Of a stretch of DNA of 64,000 nucleotides, positions 48,029-57,537 are shown piece after piece. Source of the DNA: Desulfovibrio sp. Its GTDB lineage: Bacteria; Desulfobacterota; Desulfovibrionia; Desulfovibrionales; Desulfovibrionaceae. The DNA lies in contig JAISTH010000018.1 of assembly GCA_031272715.1 (NCBI GenBank), positions 1 to 64,000 of the forward strand, written 5' to 3'. A program made the translations under genes and the position numbers. The first letter of the stretch is position 1. Every line of letters begins with the position of its first letter. The notes beneath the pieces were generated by a model, which saw only the letters and a program-made list of their open reading frames with translations, was not told the DNA's origin and did no database searches.

Positions 48029-49996
48029 TCACCCCTCCTGAAGCATCGCGGCGATCTCCTCGCGAAGGATCTTGGCGGCCGCTGCGGCGGCGGCCTTTTC
48101 CAAGGTCTTCTTCATGCGGGGTTCCAGATCGGACACCGTCTGCTTCAAGGCCTCCAGTTCCGTCTCCAGATTCCTGACCGCGCCCTCGGACGCCTCCCGG
48201 TCCTGTTCCACCGCCGCGGCGATCATTTCCGCAAGGCCGGTCATCAGCGGGCCGTTCTCCTCCAGCAGGGCCTCGAGCGCCTCGATGCGCTCCCCGGCGT
48301 TATGGAGGGCCTCCTTCATTTCGTCCGGAGCCGCTCCGCCTTCCGCCTGGGCGCCCTTCTCGGCGATCCTGGCTTCAAGGGACTGCATCTGCGACTCCAG
48401 CGTCTGATGGACCTCGTCGATCCGGTCCGCGATCTGGATGCCGAACTCCTCCAGCACCGCCTCCATGCGGGTGAAGACGGGGCTGTCCTCGTGAAGGATC
48501 GCGTCCATGACGTCATCCAGCGCGAGAGGCGGCTGGCCGTGCTGGGCCTCCAGTTCCAGGATGCGGTCCTGGGCGACGGAGAGGGCGGTCTCGCAGGACT
48601 CGAGACGTGTCAGCAGTTCCGTCATGTCGATGGGCTGATCCATCCCTGAAGGCTGCTGGGGGCGACGCCCGGAGGGGGCGTCAAGGGGCTCCCGACCTTC
48701 GGCCTGGGGGACGTCCTCTTCGGCCGTTCCGGACGGGGCTTCGTCAAGCGGAGGCTGGTCCGGGGCCGGGGCGGACGTGTCCGCCCCAGGTTGCGGCGTG
48801 GCCGCGGCCTGGGCCATGAACGCGTCGAGATCCTCCGTGGAAACCGGCGTCTTCGGGGCCGTGGGGGCCGAAGGCGGCGGGGCGGGAGCAGGTGCCTCAG
48901 GCTCGGGGGCAACCTGCCCCTCGGCCAGCAACGCATCCAGATCGTCCGAGGAAAGCGGCGTTTTCGGGGCCGCGGGGGCCGAAGGCGGCGGGGCGGGAGC
49001 GGGTGCCTGAGGTTGCGGCGCGTCCTGTGCCTGGGCCAGCAAGGCGTCCAGATCGTCCGAGGAAAGCGGCGCTTTTGGGGCCGCAGGGGCCGAAGGCGGC
49101 GGGGCGGGAGCGGTCGCCTGGGGTTGCGGCGTGTCCTGCGCCTGGGCCAGCAAGGCGTCCAGATCGTCCGAGGAAAGCGGCGGCGCGGGGGCTGCAGGCG
49201 ACGTGGGAGCTGCTGGCGGCGTAGGGGGTGCAGGCGGCGCGGCGGGTGCCTGTGCCTGGGACTGTTGCGCTGCGCTCGCTGCCGCATCGGCATGCGCCAG
49301 CAGTTCGTCCAGATCGAAATCATCCACCGGAGCAGGAGCGGGAGCGGGAGCCTCAGGGGGCGCCTCGGCCGGCGCGGATTCCGGCTCGCCCGCGTCCGGC
49401 GTCTCGGCCACGTTGATGGCACCGTCCACGGCCGAAATGAAATCATCCAGGGCCGCGGACATCTTGGCGACGCCCGGGGGTTCGGGAAGGGACGACGCCG
49501 TCTCGGCCGGCTCGGCCGAAGGAGGTTCGGCGGGTTCCTCAGCGGGCTTTCTGGCCGGTTTCTTTTTCTGGTCGGGCGGAGCCACGGCCGCCGCGAGCAG
49601 GTCGTCCACTTCCGCGATGGGGGCCGTCCGGGGCTGCTCGGCGGGAGCCTCGCGCCGTTGCGGAGGACCGCCCAGACTGCCGAGACTCGCGAAGAGATCG
49701 TCCGCCTTCCCCATGCCGGACATGTCCAGCTTCTCGTTGGGATCCACCACCCCGGGACGTTCCTGTCCCACGGACTCCACGGGCTTCCCCGATCCGGCCT
49801 GTTCCGACACCCCGACCATCTGGTCCAGCAGGCTGTCGACGTCTTCCTCGGACTGGTCCGAAGGCGATCCGCCGAGATCCGGGCCCCCCCCGTCCTGAGA
49901 GGCTTTCCCAGGTTCCTGCGCACGGCTCTCACCCTTCTCGATGAGGTCGGTGAGGTCGAATATCTCGCCGTCTTTCTCAGGAGTCTGTGTGGCCAT
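48029..49996 (-). CDS. Acidic Pro/Ala-rich protein with repeated DLDALL peptides and C-terminal coiled coil
   Basis: ATG MATQTPEKDGEIFDLTDLIEKGE; four 37-aa repeats; C-terminal heptad-like region. Confidence 0.75.
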   Translation of the reverse strand: MATQTPEKDGEIFDLTDLIEKGESRAQEPGKASQDGGGPDLGGSPSDQSEEDVDSLLDQMVGVSEQAGSGKPVESVGQERPGVVDPNEKLDMSGMGKADDLFASLGSLGGPPQRREAPAEQPRTAPIAEVDDLLAAAVAPPDQKKKPARKPAEEPAEPPSAEPAETASSLPEPPGVAKMSAALDDFISAVDGAINVAETPDAGEPESAPAEAPPEAPAPAPAPVDDFDLDELLAHADAAASAAQQSQAQAPAAPPAPPTPPAAPTSPAAPAPPLSSDDLDALLAQAQDTPQPQATAPAPPPSAPAAPKAPLSSDDLDALLAQAQDAPQPQAPAPAPPPSAPAAPKTPLSSDDLDALLAEGQVAPEPEAPAPAPPPSAPTAPKTPVSTEDLDAFMAQAAATPQPGADTSAPAPDQPPLDEAPSGTAEEDVPQAEGREPLDAPSGRRPQQPSGMDQPIDMTELLTRLESCETALSVAQDRILELEAQHGQPPLALDDVMDAILHEDSPVFTRMEAVLEEFGIQIADRIDEVHQTLESQMQSLEARIAEKGAQAEGGAAPDEMKEALHNAGERIEALEALLEENGPLMTGLAEMIAAAVEQDREASEGAVRNLETELEALKQTVSDLEPRMKKTLEKAAAAAAAKILREEIAAMLQEG

Positions 49997-50336
49997 GGAA
50001 AAACCTCTCGCGTTGCTGGGATCCGCAGATCCGCAAAACCGCCAAGGGCGCGTCCCGCGATGCGCCCGTCGCCCCGGGGGACGATGCGCGGCACTGCCCA
50101 TCCGGCATCGGCGAATCCTCCCGACACCGAAACGTCAAGGTGGCACGATTTATGCTATGTACGTCAATATCCCCGAACAGTATATCCCGGTTCGCCCGGC
50201 ACGTCCACCTTGCCGATTCGAGCGGGCACGCTCATGTCTTGTCGGACGTTTGCCCGCGAACCTTTATGGGGTCCGTCGGCGTCCAACCCTGGGTCGCGTC
50301 CGCGACTCCGGCCTTCCGTCCCCGGGGCCCGGACGC

Positions 50337-50363
50337 GAAAGGCCGCCCCGAGGCGGCCTTTCG
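50337..50363 (-). terminator. Hairpin terminator downstream of cytochrome c3
   Basis: GAAAGGCCGCC-CCGA-GGCGGCCTTTC dyad. Confidence 0.6.
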
Positions 50364-50404
50364 GAAGGGTCAGATGGCGTTGCCGGAGGCAGGCCCGTGG
50401 ACGG

Positions 50405-50794
50405 CTAGGGGTGACACTTCGACTTGGCGCATCCCGTCATATCCTTCTTCTTGTCCGGCTTCTCCGCGACGAGCTTCGTGTGGCACTCGAGACAGGTCTG
50501 GTGCTTCAGTCCGGTCTTGGTGTGGATGGAGGCGTAGAGGCTCTTCTCGCCCTTCTTGGCCTTGAGGTCGTCATGGCAGCCGGCGTCCGCGCACTTCTGG
50601 TAGTTCTCCTTGCCATTGACCTCGTGGTGACAGACGGCGCAGTCCACCTTCTCGTGGGGCGCATGGGGGAACTTCACCGTCTTCTGGGATCCCTTCACCT
50701 CCAGCGGTTCCTTGGGAACGTCCGGACGGGCGGCCAGGGCCGGGATCGCAATGGCCAGCATGAACGCCGCGAGCAGCGCGACAAGGCTCTTCAT
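50405..50794 (-). CDS. Tetraheme cytochrome c3
   Basis: Signal peptide; CAVCHH, CADAGCH, CLECH, CAKSKCH heme motifs (two CX2CH, two CX4CH). Confidence 0.92.
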   Translation of the reverse strand: MKSLVALLAAFMLAIAIPALAARPDVPKEPLEVKGSQKTVKFPHAPHEKVDCAVCHHEVNGKENYQKCADAGCHDDLKAKKGEKSLYASIHTKTGLKHQTCLECHTKLVAEKPDKKKDMTGCAKSKCHP

Positions 50795-51124
50795 ACAAAA
50801 ACTCCTTATCTGAGGGCTCAAAATGGACACGTGGCCTGCTTAGTCCCATCATTGTCCACTGTCAACGCCGCATGCGGCATCGGACCTAGCCGGGACTGGG
50901 ATGCAGGACGGCCGACCCGCGTCGCGGGGCGATGAAGACGGGCCTGACTCGGGCACGGACGCATCGGCATCGAGACTGGACGGAACGGATGCTCGAGACC
51001 AGGAAAGCGCCGTCCACAAGGATGCCGACGATGTCGAGGAACCCGCAGGGAGTATCCGAGGATGGATTCCATGCGGACTTCCCCGCGGTCGGCCATGGCT
51101 CGATGCGGTCTTCAGGATCCTTCG

Positions 51125-52723
51125 TCACCTGCCGCGACCCGGGCCGTGTCCTGGTCCTCCCCCGCCGCCCGGACCTCCCGGGCCTCCAGGGCCTCCCGCG
51201 CCCCCGCGCCTGCCGTCCGCGAACCACACGACGCCCACCAGCAGCAGGAACCCCACGGCGCTGAGCCAGTACAGCTCGTTGGCGGCGATGATGAAGGACT
51301 GCTGCGTCACCTTCCCGGCGACGTACCCGGAACTCTGCAAGGCGTCCATGCCGAGACTCTGCAGACCCTCCAGCCTCTCCCGCACGTAGGGGGAGAAGAT
51401 GTCCACGCGCTCGGTGAGCCGCGTGTGGTGCAGCGCCTCCCGCCGCTCCCACAGCGTGGTGTAGACGGACGTGCCGATGGCCGCGAAGAGGACCCGCACG
51501 CAGTTGAAGAGGCCCGCCGCCCCGGCCATCTGGTGGGGTTTCAGGCGACTGAAGGCGAGGGCCGTCAGCGGGGCGAAGAAGAGCGCATGGGCGATCCCCT
51601 GGAAGAACTGGGGGATCATGACGAACTCGATGTCCATCATCGGGGAGAACCAGCTGCGCGTGTACATGCACGCGGCGAAGATCCCGAAGCCCAGCGTCGC
51701 CAGAACGCGCAGGTCGACCCTGCCCATGTTCTTCCCCACGATGGGCGCCATGGGCAGCTGCAGAACCCCGATGGGCGCCGCGGCGAGCCCCGCCAGCGTC
51801 GCCGTGTACGCGTACTGGGACTGCAGCAGCAGCGGAAGCAGCACCACCGTGCCCATGAAGATCATCATGCCGAGGCTTATGCAGACGACCCCGATGGTGA
51901 AGTTCCTTTGGGTGAAGAGCTTCAGGTCCACAACCGGATGGGCGTCCGTCGTCTCGAAGACGATCAGGAAGGCCAGGGACACCACGGCCGTGATCCCCAG
52001 CACCAGGATCTCGGTGGAATTGAACCAGTCCAGCTCCTTGCCCCTGTCCAGCATGATCTGGAGCGCCCCCACGCCCAGCACCAGCAGGACCAGGCCGACA
52101 CGGCTCATGGGCTGCGCGCTCCGCCTGCTCTCCCTGTCCTTCAGCAGCGCCCAGCACACCACCACGACCACCACGCCCACCGGCACGTTGATGAAGAATA
52201 TCCACCCCCAGTGGACGTTGTCGCTGATCCACCCGCCGAGAAGCGGCCCCAGGATGGGGGCGATGGAGACGGTCATCCCCCAGAGGGCGATGGCCATGTT
52301 CTTCTTCGACTGCGGGTAGTTCACGATCAGCAGGCTCTGGGCCAGGGACAGCATGGGGCCGGAGACCGCCCCCTGGAGCACCCGGAACGCCACCAGCATG
52401 CCCAGGCTCGTGGAGAGGCCGCACAGCAGGGACGTCAGGGCGAAGAGCCCCGCGGACAGGAGGAAGAGCCTGACCTCACCCAGCCGCCTCGCAAGGGGGC
52501 CGGTGATGGGCAGGGAGATGGCGTTGGCCACGGAATACGACGTGATGACCCACGTCCCCTGGGTCGTGGAGGCCCCCAGGTTGCCGGCGATGGTCGGCAC
52601 GGCGACGTTGGCGATGGTCGTGTCCAGCACCTGCATGAACGTCGCCAGGGGGAGGGCCACGGTGAGCAGCGCCAGCGAGACCCCCGACAGCGGCGGATGT
52701 CCGGCTTCAGCTCCCTGTTGCAT
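51125..52723 (-). CDS. DHA2-family MFS multidrug efflux (EmrB-like)
   Basis: LPLATFMQVLDTTIANVAVPTIAGNLGAS; many TM segments; adjacent EmrA-like. Confidence 0.88.
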   Translation of the reverse strand: MQQGAEAGHPPLSGVSLALLTVALPLATFMQVLDTTIANVAVPTIAGNLGASTTQGTWVITSYSVANAISLPITGPLARRLGEVRLFLLSAGLFALTSLLCGLSTSLGMLVAFRVLQGAVSGPMLSLAQSLLIVNYPQSKKNMAIALWGMTVSIAPILGPLLGGWISDNVHWGWIFFINVPVGVVVVVVCWALLKDRESRRSAQPMSRVGLVLLVLGVGALQIMLDRGKELDWFNSTEILVLGITAVVSLAFLIVFETTDAHPVVDLKLFTQRNFTIGVVCISLGMMIFMGTVVLLPLLLQSQYAYTATLAGLAAAPIGVLQLPMAPIVGKNMGRVDLRVLATLGFGIFAACMYTRSWFSPMMDIEFVMIPQFFQGIAHALFFAPLTALAFSRLKPHQMAGAAGLFNCVRVLFAAIGTSVYTTLWERREALHHTRLTERVDIFSPYVRERLEGLQSLGMDALQSSGYVAGKVTQQSFIIAANELYWLSAVGFLLLVGVVWFADGRRGGAGGPGGPGGPGGGGGPGHGPGRGR

Positions 52724-53924
52724 GGGCGGCGCCCCGGGCGTGTTCGCGGATGATGGCGGCGATTTCCGCATCGATCTCGGCAGTGTCCTCGACAAGGACG
52801 TCCGTCGTGCTGGCGGGAAGGTCGGGAACGGGCCCGCCCCCCGCCTCCGGGGAGATGTCCACCTTGACGATGCAGGAAAGCCCCACCAGGAGGGGCGTGC
52901 GTCGCAGTTCCTCCACGTTCAGGACGATCCTCACCGGCACCCGCTGCACCACCTTGATCCAGTTCCCGGTGGCGTTCTCCGGGGGCAGGAGGGAGAAGGC
53001 GCTGCCGGTCCCCGGAGAGAGGCCCGCCACGATGCCGGAGAAGCTCTTCGAGCTTCCGTACATGTCAACCTCGATCATCGCCTTCTGTCCCGGCTTCACG
53101 TTCTCCAGCTGGCCCTCCTTGAAATTCGCGTCGACCCACACCTCCTCGAGAGGCACGACGGCCATGAGGGCCGTGCCCGGCGTCACGTGCATCCCGACCT
53201 GCACCCCCCGCTTGGCGATCCTTCCCGCCACGGGACTTTTTATGGTGCAGCGGCGCAACGCCAGCCACGCCTCGCGCACGGCGTCGCTCCGGGCAAGGAC
53301 CTGGGGCTGCCGCTCAACCGGCGTGTCCTGCACCAGGTGGAAGCTGCGGGCCCTGTCGTGACGCGCCACCTCCAGCGCCATGACGGCGATGGCGAGATTG
53401 TCCCTGGCGTGTCCCATCTCCTCCTCGCTGACGGACATGGGGGACGTGCTCTTGCGACGGCGGTCGTAGTCCCCCTGGGCCCTCTTCATCTCCCGTTCCC
53501 GCAGTTCCACCAGCGCCGTGAGGCGGGCGGTCTCGGCAATCTGGCCGCACACCGTCCTCACCGCATCCGCGAGGGCCGCCCGGGCCCGCTCGAGGGCCAG
53601 CCGGGCGTCCGTGTCGTCGAGGACGACCAGGATCTGCCCACGGGCCACCTCGTCGGTGACGTCCGCCAGGACCTCCTTCACGTTCCCCGCCTGGAACGGC
53701 ACGACCCGCGCGATGTTCCCCGCGACGTAGGCGTCGTCGGTGGACTCCTCCCACCGCAGGAACATGAACCAGTAGCCGGTGCAGCCAAGAGCGACCAGCG
53801 CGAGGACGGCGCAGAGCCGGATCAGCAGCTTCTGCCGCAGATGCGGGTTGCCCGCGGGAGGATTCTGGCCGGGAGGGCCGCCTGGCGGTCCCTGGGCGGA
53901 CGGGGGAGAGGCGGATTCGTTCAC
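52707..53924 (-). CDS. HlyD/EmrA-like membrane fusion protein
   Basis: GTG start; EESTDDAYVAGNIARVVPFQAGNVKEVLADVTDEVARGQILVVLDDTDA. Confidence 0.88.
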   Translation of the reverse strand: MNESASPPSAQGPPGGPPGQNPPAGNPHLRQKLLIRLCAVLALVALGCTGYWFMFLRWEESTDDAYVAGNIARVVPFQAGNVKEVLADVTDEVARGQILVVLDDTDARLALERARAALADAVRTVCGQIAETARLTALVELREREMKRAQGDYDRRRKSTSPMSVSEEEMGHARDNLAIAVMALEVARHDRARSFHLVQDTPVERQPQVLARSDAVREAWLALRRCTIKSPVAGRIAKRGVQVGMHVTPGTALMAVVPLEEVWVDANFKEGQLENVKPGQKAMIEVDMYGSSKSFSGIVAGLSPGTGSAFSLLPPENATGNWIKVVQRVPVRIVLNVEELRRTPLLVGLSCIVKVDISPEAGGGPVPDLPASTTDVLVEDTAEIDAEIAAIIREHARGAAHATGS

Positions 53925-54427
53925 GTCGGGTTCCCTCCGGATGCCTCCCCGCTGGGGGAGGGCCGATCGTCGTTGTCGTTCAAGGCCCGACCCAGGGTCC
54001 GTTTGACCCTGGCCAGGATGGAAAGGCACATGGCTATCTCGGCGTCGTCGATCCCGGCCCAGGCCCGGGCCAGCGTTCCCAGGGCGACCTCGGCGCATCG
54101 TCCCTGCATGGCGTCGGCCTTGGGCGTGCTCCGCCACATCCGGCGACGCCTGTCCCGCGTGTCCACGCTGCTGGAGACGAGTCCCTTGCGCCGCATCATC
54201 TCGAGGATGCGGCTCATGCTGGACTTGTCGACGCAGGCGCTGGCCACAAGCTCCTCCTGGCTGATCTGCCCCCGGTTCCAGACATGCACGAGGACGCCCC
54301 ACTGCTCGGCGGTGACGTCAAGTCCCGCGTCCTGCATGCTCCTGCGCATCAGGGTCCGCAGAAGGCGGTTCGTCGTGATCGTCATGTACCCGAGGGACAT
54401 TTCAAGATCGAAGAAGGTCGGTTCCAT
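53921..54427 (-). CDS. MarR-family transcriptional regulator
   Basis: LDVTAEQWGVLVHVWNRGQISQEELVASACVDKSSMSRILEMMRRKGLV. Confidence 0.9.
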   Translation of the reverse strand: MEPTFFDLEMSLGYMTITTNRLLRTLMRRSMQDAGLDVTAEQWGVLVHVWNRGQISQEELVASACVDKSSMSRILEMMRRKGLVSSSVDTRDRRRRMWRSTPKADAMQGRCAEVALGTLARAWAGIDDAEIAMCLSILARVKRTLGRALNDNDDRPSPSGEASGGNPT

Positions 54428-54435
54428 GAAAATGA

Positions 54436-54447
54436 TTGTATATGCAA
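54436..54447. promoter_or_regulatory. Candidate MarR operator TTGTATATGCAA
   Basis: Imperfect TTG-N6-CAA dyad directly upstream of marR start. Confidence 0.4.
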
Positions 54448-54464
54448 CCGTTGATGATGTCCAC

Positions 54465-54488
54465 AAAAAAAGCGCCCCGAAGGGGCGC
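54465..54488 (-). terminator. Rho-independent terminator downstream of zraP-like gene
   Basis: GCGCCCC-TTC-GGGGCGC-TTTTTTT on minus strand. Confidence 0.88.
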
Positions 54489-54542
54489 GCGGGGTCCGCC
54501 GGGGGAGGGCCGGCCCGTGGCCGGCACCTCCCGCCGCGGCGC

Positions 54543-55070
54543 CTACCAGCCGTGGCCGCGACCGCCGCCCCTGCAGCCCTGTCGCATGCCGCCGTAGACG
54601 CCCTTCTCCGCCAGCTTCCGCTTCAGGGACGCCCGCTCCACGAAGAGTTCGGCCTTGATGTCCGCGATCTCCTTGTAGAGCTTCTGCACCTTCGGGACAT
54701 CGACGGCGCCCGTGGCGTAGTAGATCGCATCCAGTTCGGCGCGCTTGGCCTGCAGCTGCTGGTGCATCGGCCCCACCTTCTTCTCGTGCTCCCGGCGCAG
54801 CTTCTGCACGTCCGCCACCTGCTCGGGGGTCAGCCCTTCGGGGCCGAATTCCGGACAGTCTCCAGGGCCGTATCCGAATCCGGGTCCGTGTCCATGGCCG
54901 GGGCCGTATCCGTGGCCAGGGCCGTGACCAGGACCGCGCATCTTCATTTCGGGGGCGCCGGGACCGCCGGGGCCACCAGGGCCGCCAGGACCGCCAGGCT
55001 CTGCATTGACGAACATGGGCGCGCCCAACAGGGATATCATCGCCAGGGCGGCAATAATCGACTTTTTCAT
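54543..55070 (-). CDS. zraP: ZraP/CpxP-like periplasmic metal-binding protein, Gly/Pro/His-rich
   Basis: Signal peptide; GPGHGPGHGYGPGHGHGPG; LTPEQVADVQKLRREHEKKVGPMHQQLQAKRAEL. Confidence 0.8.
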   Translation of the reverse strand: MKKSIIAALAMISLLGAPMFVNAEPGGPGGPGGPGGPGAPEMKMRGPGHGPGHGYGPGHGHGPGFGYGPGDCPEFGPEGLTPEQVADVQKLRREHEKKVGPMHQQLQAKRAELDAIYYATGAVDVPKVQKLYKEIADIKAELFVERASLKRKLAEKGVYGGMRQGCRGGGRGHGW

Positions 55071-55129
55071 TTCAGGCTCCTTTCCTCGGTACGTTGTTGT
55101 GCATGACATCCATGCACGCCACTCCCTTG

Positions 55130-55144
55130 GCAAGGGGTGTGCCA
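55130..55144 (-). promoter_or_regulatory. Sigma54-type promoter TGGCACA-CCCC-TTGC driving zraP-like gene
   Basis: One mismatch to TGGCACG-N4-TTGC. Confidence 0.7.
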
Positions 55145-55230
55145 AGACGGGGGGATCCGAACAAACCCTTGTTCCACGCGGGATTCTCCAATCCGCCAGC
55201 ATAGCACAGGATGGGGCATCTGGCCAAAAA

Positions 55231-55270
55231 TTACACAGGGTCCGGGGCACATCGTGTAAAAACTACACAG
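55231..55270. promoter_or_regulatory. Candidate enhancer sites: TTACAC...GTGTAA dyad and TTACACAG/CTACACAG direct repeat
   Basis: Read directly between divergent sigma54 promoters. Confidence 0.5.
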
Positions 55271-55465
55271 CCGCCCGTCGAACCTTGCCTTCATGCACTG
55301 CCCAGGATGCCGAGGCGTCCCGTAGGTCCACGTGCCCCATGGACATCCACTCGCCGGCGCATCCGGCCATGCGCCGGGACGTCCGGGGCGCATGCCGCAC
55401 GAGTTCCAGGGGACGCCGCCGTCCCGGAGACGATCCCTCCGCCGGATCCGCTCATGGCGACACTC

Positions 55466-55480
55466 TGGCACGGCCTTTGC
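55466..55480 (+). promoter_or_regulatory. Sigma54-type promoter TGGCACG-GCCT-TTGC
   Basis: Exact consensus match upstream of histidine kinase. Confidence 0.75.
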
Positions 55481-55623
55481 CTCTCCCGTTCCGCCCCTCT
55501 TCCTCGCGCACGACCCGTCATGCTCCGCAGCCCTGCGCTTCGCCCAACCCCGAAGGGCCACGCACACGGACCCTCGCGAGACAGGGGACCACGATCGTCT
55601 CCCTTTGACAGGCGGCGTAGCAC

Positions 55624-57537
55624 ATGAGTAAGAACGAAACGGTTCCCGCAGCCCACCCCGCAAATTCCACACCCCCTTCCAGCGTGGCGCACCAACACCC
55701 CCATCCCGACGGACACCCACCGCAGACGGACGATCGCCGCAATCGCCTGCCCCACTGGCTCGTGGGGGGCGTCTGCGCCGTCCTGGCCCTCGCGGTGACC
55801 GTTCTGGTCCTGCACAACGCCCAGCGGAACCGGCAGCACGTCCTCGCCAACTACCTCGACAGGGCCGACGCGCTGATCTGGGCCCTTGAGGCCGGCACAA
55901 GAGCCTGGATGGCCTTCGAGACGGAACGCACCATCCTCCAGCCCCTGATCGAGGAGACGGCCAAGCAGCCCGGCATCGTCTACATGGCCGTCATCGACGG
56001 GGAAGGGCACGTCATCGCCCACAGCGACAGAGGTCTCGCAGGGTCCTCCCTGCCACCGGAGGCCGTCCCCGCCGGAGAACCCCAACTTGCGCCCCAGTGG
56101 CGCATCAGAGACCAGGACGGGACCGCCGTCTGCGAAGTCTACAGGCAGTTCGCCCCTCTCAGGGGAGGCTTCGGCGGCCCGGGCCGTCACGGTCCTTTCA
56201 GGGGAGGTTTCGGCCCCCCCGGCCCATATGGACCGCACATGGGACATCGTCCCGGCCACGACATCATGCCGCCGAGAAACGGACCACGTCCCCTCGTCCG
56301 CGAAGGGACCGACTACACCGCCCTCGTCGGCTTCGCCCACGGCCCCTTCGCCGCCGCCATCGAACAGGACTACCACAGCACGCTGCTCGCCGCCGCCCTC
56401 GTCGCCGCCCTCGGCATCGGAGGCCTGCTTGCGCTCTTCTGGGCCCACGGATACCGCCGATCCAACTGGCTGCTCAAGGTGACCCGGGCCCTCGCCGACG
56501 CCGTCGTGTCGAGCCTCCCCTGGGGCCTGCTGACCACCGACACCCGCGGCCGCGTCACCATGATCAACGCCGCCGCCCTCTCCCTCCTCGACATAGACAT
56601 GGAGCACGCCATGCACAGGGAGGTGCGGGACATCCCGGGACTGGACTGGGACGCGGCCCTGGCCGGACAGCTGGACGGAAGAGTCGCCGACCGGGAGACG
56701 ACCGTCGTCCGCGGCGCAGAATCGATCCCCATCAGTTTCGCCGTCTCCCCCATCCGGGACGAGGACGGGACGGCCCTGGGACAGGTCTTCCTGCTCAGGG
56801 ACATCGCCCAGATGAAACGGCTGCAGCAGGAGGCGCGCCGCAACGAGCGCCTTGCGGCACTCGGGAACCTCGCCGCCGGCGTTGCCCACGAACTGCGCAA
56901 CCCGCTGAGTTCCATCAAGGGGCTTGCGGTCTTCCTGGCAGGCAAGGTGGCGTCCGGCGCCCCCACCCAAGCGGCGAAGACCATGGTCCAGGAGGTGGAT
57001 CGCCTGGACAGGGTGGTGACGCAACTGCTGGACTTCTCCCGCCCCGGCTCCCCGCGGCTGGCAAGAACCGACCTGAACGACGTCGTCCGGCATACGCTGA
57101 CGCTGGCGTCCTCCGACGCCCTCGCCAAAAACATCGAGGTCGACTTCCTCCCGGAGACGGACGTCGACGCCGTCGCCGTGCTCGGGGACGCAGAGGAACT
57201 CACCCAGGCCCTCCTCAATCTCGTCCTGAACGCCATACAGTCCATGGACGACGGCGGGACCCTGCGCATCCGACTGGAACGCCGCCCAGGCGACGACGGG
57301 GCCCCCGTTGTCGCCATGGCAGTCACCGACACGGGATCCGGCATGACCCCCGAGATCCAGGCGTCCATCTTCACGCCCTACTTCACCACGAAACCCTCGG
57401 GGACGGGACTCGGACTCGCCATAGTCCGCAAGATCGTGGAATCCCACGGCGGCCGCATGGAGGTGGAAAGCTCCCCCGGACAAGGGAGCACCTTCCGCGT
57501 CCTTCTGCCCGCCATCCCGACGGAGCCAGGGACATGA
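55624..57537 (+). CDS. zraS: ZraS-like membrane histidine kinase with Gly/Pro/His-rich periplasmic insert
   Basis: Two TM segments, PAS-like region, VAHELRNPLSSIKGL H-box, GSGMTPEIQASIF and GTGLGLAIV. Confidence 0.85.
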   Translation: MSKNETVPAAHPANSTPPSSVAHQHPHPDGHPPQTDDRRNRLPHWLVGGVCAVLALAVTVLVLHNAQRNRQHVLANYLDRADALIWALEAGTRAWMAFETERTILQPLIEETAKQPGIVYMAVIDGEGHVIAHSDRGLAGSSLPPEAVPAGEPQLAPQWRIRDQDGTAVCEVYRQFAPLRGGFGGPGRHGPFRGGFGPPGPYGPHMGHRPGHDIMPPRNGPRPLVREGTDYTALVGFAHGPFAAAIEQDYHSTLLAAALVAALGIGGLLALFWAHGYRRSNWLLKVTRALADAVVSSLPWGLLTTDTRGRVTMINAAALSLLDIDMEHAMHREVRDIPGLDWDAALAGQLDGRVADRETTVVRGAESIPISFAVSPIRDEDGTALGQVFLLRDIAQMKRLQQEARRNERLAALGNLAAGVAHELRNPLSSIKGLAVFLAGKVASGAPTQAAKTMVQEVDRLDRVVTQLLDFSRPGSPRLARTDLNDVVRHTLTLASSDALAKNIEVDFLPETDVDAVAVLGDAEELTQALLNLVLNAIQSMDDGGTLRIRLERRPGDDGAPVVAMAVTDTGSGMTPEIQASIFTPYFTTKPSGTGLGLAIVRKIVESHGGRMEVESSPGQGSTFRVLLPAIPTEPGT

